From Fragilaria crotonensis (taxonomy: Eukaryota; Bacillariophyta; Fragilariophyceae; Fragilariales; Fragilariaceae), in contig JAKSYS010000168.1 in the NCBI GenBank assembly GCA_022925895.1, forward strand, positions 1 through 64,000: 64,000 bases of DNA, given 5' to 3'. Below, piece by piece: positions 44,511 through 56,362 of this stretch (position 1 is its first letter; every line of letters begins with the position of its first letter). The position numbers and the translations under genes are program-made. The notes under the pieces were generated by a model. It worked only from the letters and a program-made list of their open reading frames with translations. It was not told the origin of the DNA and did not search any database.

Positions 44511-47500
44511 TTAGACGGCGATATCGAGTTCATCGGCTAACTCTTCTAGAGCTTGCAAGACCGGCTTAACTTGCATTTGTGCGGCATACATTTTTTTCTC
44601 GATTGTGAATGCCATAGATTCACGGGCGATTACCAATCCATTCATTACCAGCGTTGCGCGAGTTTCTGCCTTCTCCGCGTCATCAAAGTCGTCATCGAAT
44701 TCCTTGCGCTGCGCGAGGAGGAGGCAGATTTCACTGGCGATGGAGTTGCAATCCCTGCCGCACGCACCAAGGGAGTTGTTAATCACCGTGCCAAATCGGA
44801 GATTCTTCTTCGAGTCCCCAGGCCACAAAATCTTCAAAATTTTCACATTCCTCGCTGTCCTTATTCTCGCATAGATCAAGAAGCATCATGACAGGATCGT
44901 ACACCGGCAGACAGAAGGTGAAAGCCCTTTCCCCAGATACTCGTCAAAAGCCTCGACGACATATTTGACGAAGATTTCAAGCACTTCCATGCAACGTCCC
45001 AGATCTTTCATCACCCAGATAGTTGGGTAAAGCATTATGGCCGAATTGTGAACATTCCGCATTTCCATTTTCGGCATCAGATGATGGAAAATATACTGGC
45101 AAGTTTTTCAGCTGCTTCCATATCACCTTGTTGCATATACCAAAGAGCACTGAGCCCGAAGCACTGAGCACTCCGATCACTACCATAAGCCGCACATACA
45201 GCTGCAGTGAGTTTTCCGCGTCGTAGTTGCGCTTGAGCTCCTCAAAAGCCTCAAAAGCGAGGAAATTCTGCAAGTTCCGTACATTTCAGCTTGCATTGAC
45301 AATGCACGGGTATAGTGCACAGGATCACCATGAAGCTTCGTTTCAGCCACGAAACGACGAACAAGATTTTGTTCGTAACGACGGTCTTCATCTTGTTCGA
45401 TCTGTCCAAACTTAAGAGCAAGGAAAAGTCCGCTAAAATAGGGAAGATGATTGCACGGTCTCTTATGTAGCGTGCTGATGGTGACGCTTGCATGATCTGA
45501 AGTCACATGGGAAAGCACATAAGCATCACAGATTAGTGAACAAAATCCATCTGGCATAGAGGGACTCACCTGGAGTGCGTTCTGGTATGCAACCACACTA
45601 TCCGCTCCTCTATGAACATTGGCAAGTTCCTTCCCGAGCGCGATGTGGACCTTGATCAGATATTCCAGATCTGTGCGAGTGATCGATTGGAGGACCTGTA
45701 TACTGAATCCTGAGAAGAACACACATGAGTTAGAAAACTTACAATCTCGCTTCCTCCAAGCCTTCTTTACATACCGCCGATACTGTCTGCAGCGTCACCG
45801 TCCTGCATTTTCATCAATTCAAGGGTGTCCTCGTATAACTTGATGCTTTGGTCGTGCAACCCGAGCTCCTCAAAGTTCCTGCCGATTTCCAAGGCTAAAT
45901 TCGCTGCTTTTCCAGCCTCGCCTGCTGCTTTCCAGTGATTCCAGAGCTTCATCTGTGATCCATAATCCATGGACGTCGTCCGTGCCTGGGTTTCAAGACT
46001 TGTCGCAATAATATTATGAATTTGCTTTTTCCGGGATTCTAACATGAGGTTCAATATCGAGGTTCTCCAAACATCATGACAGAAAGTGTAGCTCTTGTCT
46101 GGAAACTCAAGTGTATCGATGGAGCCGCTGTCCTCTGGTCCATCAGCCTGATCATCTACAGGATCATCAGACTTCCAATCATTCTGCTCTGCGCCTTCTT
46201 CTTCCACCGTCTCAGGTGCGAGAACCACATTAATTATCTCGTCATCCACGCCGAGGTTAACTTCCAAGAGAATTCCTTCGGCAACCAGAAAATCCAGTGC
46301 GCTTACGATTTTTCGAGAATATCCAGCTTCGACAGATTGATTTGAAAAGCGATGCGTAACGTTGATAATATCACGAAGCTCAAAACTGGATCCAAGGACG
46401 GCACCAAGATTCAATACTACCCGCACAAGCTGGTCGAAATTGTCAAGTCGGTGCACGATCATATCACCTACAGATGCGTGAGTAAGTTCACCCTTTCCTC
46501 GATCAGCTGCTGTCCAGCCCATTCGGTTGTTTCCTTGTCGACCAATACTGTTTCGCCTGCTCGCACTTAGCAGGATCTCGTGAGCAAAGGCTGGCATACC
46601 CCCAGATTGAGTAAAAATATCGCGATGAAATGATTCGTCGATTTCTTGTTCGTCTAGGTTCAGCCTCTTTGCGATCATCGTTCGGATTTCTTCGTTGTTC
46701 AGTCGATATAACTCCATGTAAGCGTACCTCCCGTCGGTTTTGTACTTCCCGTTCAGCTCTTCCCAGAAATCGGGGTCAATTTCTAGCTTGTAGCTGCTTA
46801 TCGGCCGTGATGTACAAACGACGAACAAGTTTCGCGTGGATTCGAGGAGCTTTTGAACAACTTGCCAAGATACAGCATCCATAAAGTGGACATCGTCGAG
46901 TGCCAGCACGGCCAACTGAGCATGACGTACCCATCTCTGAAATAACTTAACAAGGTATGTAACAGACGACGAAATCGTGAAATTCGCGACATGAGCTCGA
47001 TCGCCCTCTCCGTCCTTGTTCGCCAGGCCCAACACGTGACGTGCAAAGAGATCGGCGAATTCGTGCGGAGCGTCAAGGTCGGTGAGAATGCGTACTAGGC
47101 GCGCGACTTTTGCACTGGAAGCGCAAGATTCTTGCTTCGACAATCCTGATCCCCTTGAAATATGAGAGAACTTTGAAATGTTATCCCATTCAACCTCTAG
47201 TGATTCTTGATTCGAGTACGAGCCATTTGACTCCTTAGATTCGTCTGTGCTCGCATCAAAGTCAAGGAGGACGTCTGACAGAATAGATCGAAAGATGCTG
47301 GCAAGGGATGAAAAGTGAGGACGCAAGAAGGAGTACCGCAGACGTGGGGACTCTTGCTGCTTACCTGAATGGAACCTGGACGTCGCTCTCGCGGCAAACA
47401 TGCTTTGCTATTCGCAGGCGTTTTCGACTTCTGCTTAGAAGCTGAGTCAGATTTTCCATAATTTGGACAATAAGCGAGGTTTTGCCTGTTCCGCTGTCTG

Positions 47501-49729
47501 CCGCAATGAAGACGAGTCTCGCCGGGGAATGAGACTGCAGAGTTTCTTTCGCAATCGACATAATCTCATTCACTTCCTTGGTACGTCCCACGAAGTGAGA
47601 AATTTGCTTCCCCCATCCCCTTTTCAAGCTATTCAAGGGTTCGAAGATCGAAACCGGTAGGGTGTAACCTTTTGCTGTAACAGGTGGCAACGCATTGAAG
47701 GCGAACGCCTTTCCAGCTTTCACTCGCACTGCTTCACTCACCAAAATTCCAGGATTTGTGGGTGAGCACATCAAACGCGCGGCTAGGTTAACGCTTGGTC
47801 CCATAACAGCATACTCATGCCGCTTCACGCCACCGACTACGCCACAATAGGCGTTACCAAATGTCGCACCAATTCGATTGAATACGTCCAGTTCACTTTG
47901 CAAAGCGCTATGGATTGCCATGGTTGCTGGTAGTGCCCTTTCTGCAACCATGTTAGGCGATGTTGACCCTCGGAGGCCAAATGTGGCAATGAGAACCAAT
48001 CCTTTGTCGTCAACAATGAATTGTCGTAAATGGCCCCTGAATCTATCAAGTTCTCTCGTTGTCAGGTCCATCACCTTATTCAAAAGTTCAAAGAGCGCTT
48101 TGTCTTTCGCCGAATTTTCACCCACCGTGCAGTCAATGTGTGGCATACTGATGAACAGGACAAATACAGAACGCAGCTCAGCTTCTTCGACTTGGCGTTG
48201 TTTCGCTGTCCCAGTCAATAGCCGTAGGTGATGAGGCGAATTCAATTCGTTATCGACCACAACTGGATGCGCATATGAGCAAATAAGCTGGCGATAATCT
48301 TCGAGCAGGTCAGGATCCCATCCTTCCCATAAATGAGTCACAGAACACCTCCTCTGTTGTTTTGGGTCTTTGGGCATAAATCCCGCCAAGTTTTTACGGG
48401 CAATGAGAACTGGCTTGGTACATCCTTCGACGGCATACGCTTCGTCGAGAAGCTGGCACCCTTCGACATGATTTCTAACGCCTCTGGTGAGGCATGTAAT
48501 TCACCCAATGATGCATGCTCAGCTGCTGTTGCCACCTGTTCCAGCGGTTTTCCAAGAATCAAATACTCCCGTCGCTGCATTGTGCTTCCCACGTGGACTC
48601 CGACAATGATGCCAGCGCCAAGCCCACAGTGCACGTTGAGCGTTGATATCGGTTCTCCGATTCCTTGTTTTCCAGAATCCCCGTTCGCGAAAACAGGGTA
48701 ATCCGAACATTTATGAACAATCTTGGCGCCGCAGGTAGCCGCACTTGCAACACATTCTGATAATGACATCTTTCGTCTTGCGTTCTCGGAGAGAGGTAGG
48801 AAGGGATGCTGAAAGTCATCATTTGAAGATTGCCATTCCGCATAGATCGCATCGCCCGCGAACTTTAGAACATCACCCCCGTGAGAAGTTACCAGGTTCA
48901 CAATGAGTTCGAAGTAGGCATTGATCACTTTCGACAGGCTCTCTGGGTCCAGCGTGGTAGATAGTGTTGTGAAACCAGAAATGTCAACGAACAGTAATGC
49001 AGATTTGTGAGTTGAAGCATAGGGTGCCTGGCAAGCTGAGTCACTCAACGTAGATTGTTTCGATTCCTGAACCGAACCCTTTAAACTGGCATGATTGTCG
49101 AAGGTCGACCCATCGGATGACTCATCCCACCCCTCGAAACTAAGCTCCGACATTTCAGCAAAACTCTGGAAGGAATTACGCCGTCGACTAGCTCCACCTG
49201 CTGTACTTGAACGCCTTCTGTTTTTTCTTGACAGTAGCATAATCTCCTTGTATTCGATTGATCCATCACCGTCTTCTGATAAGGTCGCCATCGGTTCACG
49301 TCCTATTGAGCTTCTCCGATTCAGCACTTCTACCTTGTCGTCGTTGGATTGCCGTCTCGAGCTTTCCCTTTCTTTCCTGATCTCGGCCACCAAGTCTTGA
49401 GTTCTAATCATTGTATCGGAAAAGTTGTCGTCTTGGTCCCCGTCGTCAAAGCTCTCGTCATCAGATATCGTTTCTGACGCACGTGCATTACCAGTGTCAC
49501 AGTCCTCCTCTAAGCTTAAACTCCTCTCCATCTTTATCTCTTCCCCTAACCTGTTCAAGACACAAACAGGTACGTGGTTTGCCAACCATTTGACCGAGGC
49601 TACCAACGCCGCTCGTTCCGCCAAGACTCGTCCGACCTCTGATCCTCGCCGCGAGTGCATCATGTTGGCGATGACCTGCGCTCGTTCCTCATGGGTTTTC
49701 CGTACTTCTGTTATTATTTGAGACGACAT
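44511..49729 (-). CDS. Soluble-type adenylyl cyclase (sAC/ADCY10-like): two cyclase domains plus STAND-type ATPase
   Basis: Probably makes cAMP from ATP. The N-terminal 240 residues are Ser-rich and probably disordered. Cyclase domain 1 has FVDISGFTTL and KFAGDAIYAEW, the two metal-binding Asp sites. Domain 2 is the degenerate partner (GNAYCGVVGGVKRHEYAVMGPSVNLAARLM). A P-loop AADSGTGKTSLI begins a long ATPase region with LAVLALDDVHFMD as Walker B, then TPR-like helices. Three introns are visible: 47298-47364 (67 bp), 45710-45774 (65 bp) and 45497-45569 (73 bp). The frame changes near 48400 and several times below 45300 by small indels, although the peptide stays coherent in alternate frames (LSALWYMQQGDMEAAEKLA; FVKYVVEAFDEYLGKGL). 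Bicarbonate or calcium control is known for ADCY10 and is only inferred here. Confidence 0.8.
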
Positions 49730-50694
49730 TCTTCGTCGCGCTCATGGAATGCGAGAAATGAGTCTGCGTGAAGGTGGTAAGAGGGCGTGAAAGGGAAGGA
49801 ATGGTTGAGGAAGGCGTTAGAGGGCAATGGGGCTTCAGGCTTCGTGGTGGTCATCATGCATGAGGCGGCCACCAAGCGACACACGAAGAGTCGAGTGAGA
49901 CGACTATAGGTATGTACAGTACGAGTACATCATGTTTAGGAGACGTTTCTATGTTTCAGATGACCAGGGACATCGGGAAATAGTGCTATCTACTGGTAGG
50001 AGTTGTTCTCCTGTTGCTTCTACGTCTTTCTCATTACCAGGACGAGGTACACTTTCCGGGATGTCCCCTGACCCATAAAGTATACGATGTACATGTTTGT
50101 ATACAAGCTATATGATATGATCAACGTCAGTCGCTGTTAGTGTGCATGGTACTTGTATTTGTACCTATCACAGCTAGAAGAACTACCATCAGAAGTATTT
50201 CGCCTCAGCGCTGACGTACATACTGATCCCCGACCAACGAACGCCGTTCTAGACACTTCGCAACGCGCACAAGTGTCACCGTCTAAAAATGGAGTCCGGT
50301 CGGACTTTCTATAGGTCTTCCCTTACAATCTTTTTCGAGAAAATCAGCGCAGTTAAAATTTTGTGGGTCTTTCCTGGCACACCAACGCAATAAGTCTGAT
50401 TGGAGACGAAGTACAGTACATATGCATAGTATTCCGAGTACCTATCATATACACTCAGAACTACACTCAGTATTGTGGCAGGTTAAATGAAACTCGATCA
50501 GATCGGCGCGCCTTCTGAGCTTCTGAGTGCGTATGCATCGAGCTATGATGGAGCGAAATCTGTAATCTGCAGGGGTTAAGGGTTTTGTAAGCAGGGATTT
50601 TTTAGGTTAGGGTTTTGGATTACAACTGTACAGTGTGACGGTACAAGATAGTTTCGAGTTTCGACGTCTGCGCAGACTGTTTACTAGTAGACTG
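49730..50694. other. Upstream region of the adenylyl cyclase, GTAC-rich, with telomere-like string
   Basis: Holds GTAC-rich patches at 49910-50200 and 50400-50470, and at 50572-50620 a degenerate TTAGGG-like run (GGGGTTAAGGGTTTT ... GGTTAGGGTTTTGG). No gene is seen. Confidence 0.45.
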
Positions 50695-50704
50695 ACGCAG
50701 ACAT
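50695..50704. repeat. 10-bp target-site duplication ACGCAGACAT (left)
   Basis: A perfect match to 51316-51325 on the other side of the TIR element. Duplications of 8-11 bp are characteristic of Mutator-like elements. Confidence 0.8.
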
Positions 50705-51315
50705 ATCGTTGTGTTTAAAACAAATTCAGATTTTGAATTTGTTTTAAACAGTTTAAAACTGTTTAAAACAACTTTGTTTAAAACAGCAACAGTTCACAGT
50801 AGTAAGTACTACAGTACTCCAAGTAGTCAAGTAGTCGGAGTAGACCACTAATCAATACCAGGTACGGTTCAAAACCTTGAGAACAAGACAACAAGGATAA
50901 CCAAGATAGAAAGGAGTCCTAAGGACTAATCAGCATGAACTTATAATTACACTTATGCCTGACAATACTCTGCCTTTTTGCATGCAGGTTTCCCACCAAC
51001 TGAATGGTATGGATCCCCTAAGTGTCCACTGATAACATCCTTAAGTCGCACCATTCTTGAATCAAAATGTAATGAATTGTCTCACATGCATCACTTAACT
51101 GATGTTATGCATTTTGATGCTTTTTCAACCTACAAACAGTATAGTTATGTGATGAGCAATGAGACTTGTCGATGAAAAAACCGCATCATAACCGTAAAAC
51201 CTTAACCCTAACCTCGATTTCAATGAAACAAATTGTTTTTTTTGAGAAAAAAAGTTGTTTTAAACAGCTGTTTAAAACAGGGTGTTTTAAACAGCAATTA
51301 AACAAACACAACGAT
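50705..51315. mobile_element. 611-bp non-autonomous TIR element, Mutator-like (MULE) candidate
   Basis: The element begins ATCGTTGTGTTTAAAAC and ends, in reverse complement, ATCGTTGTGTTTGTTTAAT, giving a 12-bp perfect terminal inverted repeat that continues imperfectly. It is flanked by a perfect 10-bp duplication. Both subterminal zones (50719-50786 and 51252-51294) are packed with the palindromic motif GTTTAAAC/TGTTTTAAACA, about four to five copies on each side. The core is AT-rich, encodes nothing recognisable and carries CTTAACCCTAACC at 51200-51213. TIR, subterminal repeats and TSD length fit a MULE-derived MITE. Confidence 0.78.
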
Positions 51316-51401
51316 ACGCAGACATCACGAACCGGATGTACGGCTGCTTGCATTCAGAGGAGAATCATAATGACCGATGTAGAGACTTACGGTAGTACGA
51401 C

Positions 51402-52952
51402 CTCCAAGGCGGCGGTTCGAGTGCACACGGTTTTTCACAACAAAAAAATTCCTCGTGAAGTAGCTGCTGGTACAAAATGTACAAATTGTGAAAATCCATT
51501 TCAGTACCTTCTTGCGTTCCGATGATCGCTCCTGCCGCCTGCCACATCCGACCCTCATGGCATGGAGTCCAGATCATTCAGGTGAGCGTATTGTACACAA
51601 ATTCACTTTAGTCTCTATTGCTTGTACGATAAACTTGGTGCAAACCAGGTTTTAGCGGGACAACATACAACGAAAATAGCTGGTATTCCTGCTGTGTCAA
51701 CCACAATAATCACATCGCGTAGGACGAGACAAAGTATGTGTTGCTCTGGTGTGAACCCCTCCCCCCCATTATGCAATGCCAAGCACAATGTACTTTGAAT
51801 AGAGCTCTACTACTGTTCATCACTACCTAGTACTCCAGAAGTCAATTTGCTCACCGAACAGAGCAAAATAGAAAATTGTCCTTTCGTGCTGTCGCAAACA
51901 ACGTGGAAACGACGTTGCGACCAAAGCGCAGCTCACACACAGGATCTGACTGTCATCCGAAATGCCCAAAGCACAGCAAGTCTAGAGGAGCCATATCCTG
52001 AGCCAGATTGATACCAATTTATAAGTTGTTCACCGCCGTCGGTCCACCAGAGTCCGATCTGGACGTCAATGCCAACACACCACATGGCCATAGTATAGTA
52101 ATGGTAACCAAATGTCTCATCTGTCTCAATACCAAGATGGCTTCTCAATAGAATTCCAAGTGTGACCAATGAATATTGATTTGGCAGTAGGTGACTGCCT
52201 TAATTGACCCGCAACCTTCCATCCGATAGGAACCACAATCAATCTTCCCCCAATCATCTCTCATTATAAAGTGAACCATAACATGGCCGCAAAGGAACCT
52301 TCTGACCAATCGTCACATTCAAGCTTTAGTTAAGACCAACCGAACAACGAAATGCATCAGTGCTTCGGCTTCAAACCTGACCCCAGTCTGCAATGACGTG
52401 GATTCGTTGCTTTGTATCATCGGATGACAAGTGGCAGCATTGGATCCTGATCCTCACTAGTTGTTGTGTCTCGGTCACGATGACGTGAGCCTCGCAATGA
52501 AGAACGAGCTCTGTGATGTCGTTACCAGCGTTGTTTTCCGGAGGTTCCTCATCAATTCATCCACGCAAATGTTCCAATGCTGCTGGTTGGTGCTGGTAGT
52601 TCTTGACAACAAGCATGTGGAAAGCGGCAGTTCGGCACGAGTGGAGAATCATCATCATTTGGAAAATGCGGTCTCATCTCTACCGTTACTTCATTTTCTT
52701 GTATTGGCTGCTAGCCATGTATCCAACATGTTAATGCATCACCGGGATGGAAGGTAGAGTTATGGTTCTTGCCGTGCAATGGGCCATGGTCACGCAAGAT
52801 GGAATTACGATGAGCGATGATTTTTGTACTCCGAGCATATTCGAACATCTAACAGTAAGACGTAAAATTACTACTAGGAGCTACGACTGTGTATTCAAAA
52901 AACAGGCACGGATTTTCGTTCACCCGTGTGCACTCGAACCGCCGCATTGGAG
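51402..52952. mobile_element. 1.55-kb unit bounded by a 29-bp inverted repeat
   Basis: The left end, 51402-51430 (CTCCAAGGCGGCGGTTCGAG then TGCACACGG), is repeated in inverse orientation at 52924-52952 with 28 of 29 bases matching. The interior holds no convincing protein. A TAGTAC string occurs just outside both ends, but GTAC is so common here that it is weak evidence for a target duplication. The unit starts 77 bp after the MULE-like element's right TSD, so this is a cluster of small elements. Confidence 0.6.
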
Positions 52953-55900
52953 CTAGTACAAAACATTAGAATTAACCCTGTACTAGACTTTAAGTTATCA
53001 TGCTTTATGCCCCATTGCATCTTCTATCTGCTCACTATTGCAGAAAAAGATCTCTCAAGATCTCCACCATCTTGATGTTGTTAGTATTTCACCAAAAGGT
53101 TTAGATGGGGTGGCTATTAAGGTCATGAGTGGAAATCTTGTGAGGAAATACAGATGCCCTGAAATTTGTAAAATTATGACCGTATCCATAATTGGCTCCA
53201 TCACCAACTCCACCATTCACTCACATTGTCAATGACAAAAATTGTTCAAAGGAGATTGAGGTTGGATTGTGGAGGAGCTCCCTCCTCTGCCAATTAAGCC
53301 AAAAATCACCACAGTAGTACCAAGCAGCTGAACATCAGCTTGCCCTTTGTAGTGTGGCTCTTGTTGAATGGCAACTGGAGTCATCCAAAGTGGCAAACTA
53401 ACACCACTTTTGCTTGATAATTGTCTGCTGAGTTCAGTCTCCCGCCAAAATTCCAAAATCTGCAAAGCTCAGTACGGGTAGCACATTTCCGCATTTGATA
53501 CCTCGTCGATGACGGGTGAAGGCTCCGTCATGCAGCAGATATTGAAGGCCAAGTGTGATCAATGTCGACAAAGCACAAGTTGTCACTCCAACAGACCCAA
53601 CATATTCCCCCGCCTTCAAAGCTTTCCATGGCAATCCACACTTTAGATTGTTTGTTGGTGGCTTCTAACACTCACAACATCCCACCACAAAGTAATGAGA
53701 GTCGCATTGAGATAGGATATCTATCACACCCTTAAACTTGTCGAACTTGGCATCATTGGTGGGTAAGATTTTGACAGCTAGCTATTTCATCAGATAATGC
53801 CTTAGTAAGTCCTGCTTTTTCTTGTACACCAGCCATGCCATAGAATGAGCCTTGTCAGAGCAAATTAACAAGAATGTGAAATCAAAGGAGTGATGTATTT
53901 CGGTGTTTTGTGGTTGACATCAATGGTTGTTGATGCTTCTTCTGCTGACTTTATCGCTGCTGATTCTGTATACAGCAGGCGGGACGAGAGGGCAATTTAC
54001 GGACACACGTGTGATGTGTTTGCCTTGTTGCATGTCATCTTAAGGGTCAAGGCATCAAGGGGTGATGTGATATTTGAGTGGGTGGAAAATTAATTGGGAA
54101 GTAGAATACTCTATACAAAGATCTATATACTAGTATCATACTTAAGTCATTGACTCATCAGGCAACAACCAGCTACTGTAATTTGGGTGCAAGCTACAAT
54201 GTCTGGTTCTTCAGGGTACTCTTTATGTTGACAAAAGACCAAATGTGATGACCCTCATGATAAGTTCAAATGCATATCTGGTTCTTTTGTTGTTGTGAGC
54301 CAGTACATTGCATGCTGAGAGAAAAGTATGTTACTAAACAAGACGGTGAACTGTCTTAAGAATTGCTGAATCAGCACAAGATGCTGCTTAGTCTGAAGGA
54401 CTCCCTCGAATCCAAAGTTGAAGTGGTTACTTTTCCGAAATAATCCTTCCCATTGCAAAACTGAAAGAAGTCTGACTCCACTGTAGACTTTTCTGGAAAC
54501 ATGCAATGATGTGGTGGCAAGAATAACACCACAGCATAACATTGCAACAAGGTTTGGGAAACCATCCTTCCCAACAAAGGCCAAAGCCTCGGTGAAAGAT
54601 GATGTCCTCTGTCAATCAATACTCACCAGCAAAAATGAACAACCTGAGCGGCATAAGAGTATTGATGCTCAATGCCAAGTTGAATGGCGCATAGTTTGCA
54701 AAGGAAATTGTCAGGGGTGTTTTCACCATTGCATGAGGTCAGCGGTCAGACAGGCAGAAGAAGCAGCTCTGTATTGATATGTGCCCCATCATTCTGATTG
54801 AGTGGCACACATGTATTGGGAATGTAATTGCATGTCACACTATACACAGGTTCAATGTCTGTAAGCATCTGTTATTGCACCATTGCTTAGTTTACCACAA
54901 TTTCCCTCTGGAATTTGTTCAACCCAACTGGCCAGATCATCAAATAAATCTGAACTGCCATTTCTAAACAATAGCTGTGCACTATCACATGTTCAGCTGC
55001 GCTACCAAAGCAGGTAGTGAGAATGCCATTCTTGGTAGAAGTACCATCTTTGGTCTCAAAATTGCAGGTTGTGCAGAGGCAATGAGTACTAGTACATGCC
55101 ACCAATTATGATGCCAGTGCTGATGATCTTTCCAATGCAATGACCACTGGCTTCTTCTTGTGAGTAGCAGCAGTTGGGGAGAGTTATTGTATGCAAGGCC
55201 GGCACTATTTGAGAGTTGGCTTTGATGGATGGACACTTGGCATTGTAATTCTTTTGCATGCTCCCTGCCATACAGTGGGTAGTAGATGGTCCGTTTCCTT
55301 TGCAACATGCAAGGAATACAATGTCCTGCCATACATGGGGAGGGGGCTTGTTGTTGTAATGGAATCAAAGTGATGTTGATGAAATTGTAGGAAAATGGCA
55401 AATGCTTGGGGCTGTGAATGAGAGGGCAATAGCAAAAACCAATTTCCAAGTTATCAGCAGGTGTAGCTAATGCTCACCTTGTCTGTAATGCCTCTCCTCT
55501 TATAGTGGGATGACATAATTGTTGGACTCTCAGCAATCCCACCTCTCTAGCTCTCAAGATTGATCACCTGCACCCTGCACAATGACATCCACTTTCTTGT
55601 GTCCACTTGCTCAATGGTTATAGTAGCTTGAATGGAATGTCGTTCTTCTCCAACTAGTATTCTGGTGATGAATGTTTATGACAAAAGCTTGGAAAGGTGG
55701 CCATGTTCTTGCCTGTTGCAAAGGAATCTAGATATGTTTTCAGTGTGCTGCTTGGCTTCTTGATAGTTATGTCCTCGGAAACGCACTAGCTAGCTTCAAC
55801 CTGGCTGCTGCCGCTTGCCGCCCTCTTCAACAATAATCTGGTAGACCTCTTTTTGCAATCAATGATCTTTGTGGGAACGTCTTGGTCAAGTTAGTCACAA

Positions 55901-56362
55901 GTGTCTTACAAAAATTGAATGGCATCATCTGCGGGGTCGTGCAAAGGTGCTCACTGAATTGACCCAACGGTAACCACCTCAGACCATCAGGATTGTGACG
56001 TTGCAGTTCCGATCTAGGAATATCGTCACTGATGACCACTTCCTCAGAAGCTTTTCTCTCATGGTTTGAAAAAGCCTACTGGTAGCCGAACCTCTTAAGG
56101 AAATACTACAGCAGGTCTTGAAACGACGGAGATCTCGAACGATTTTGAACAAAGTGACATTTACGAGCGAGATGGCATCCCATTCTTGGCATTTGGCGAG
56201 ATCTATGTTATTTTAGGTTGACAGGGTTAATGATAAAATTGATCAGTGATACTCCAGTACTCCAGTACGTGATACTAGCTACTAGCTAGTACGTGGTACG
56301 TCTTCCGTATCATAGCTAAACGCAACCCCCAACCGTAGATATAAACTGAATTAAGGCATACG
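52953..56362. other. AT-rich gene-poor region, probably old repeats
   Basis: 3.4 kb with only short ORFs on both strands. Composition resembles repeat A at the left edge and the Harbinger region at the right. Minus-strand frames between about 53230 and 54600 are weakly protein-like (GLQYLLHDGAFTRHRRGIKC) but could not be assigned. A short GTAC patch precedes PCID2 at 56245-56300. Confidence 0.4.

Noticed and set aside
51410-51426. B-box-like GGTTCGAGTGC as part of a tRNA or SINE
   Set aside because: No A box, acceptor stem or anticodon arm nearby, and the string is part of a 29-bp inverted repeat.
51393-52959. TAGTAC as a 6-bp target duplication of the 1.55 kb unit
   Set aside because: TAGTAC is abundant in intergenic DNA here, and the inverted repeats do not abut it symmetrically.
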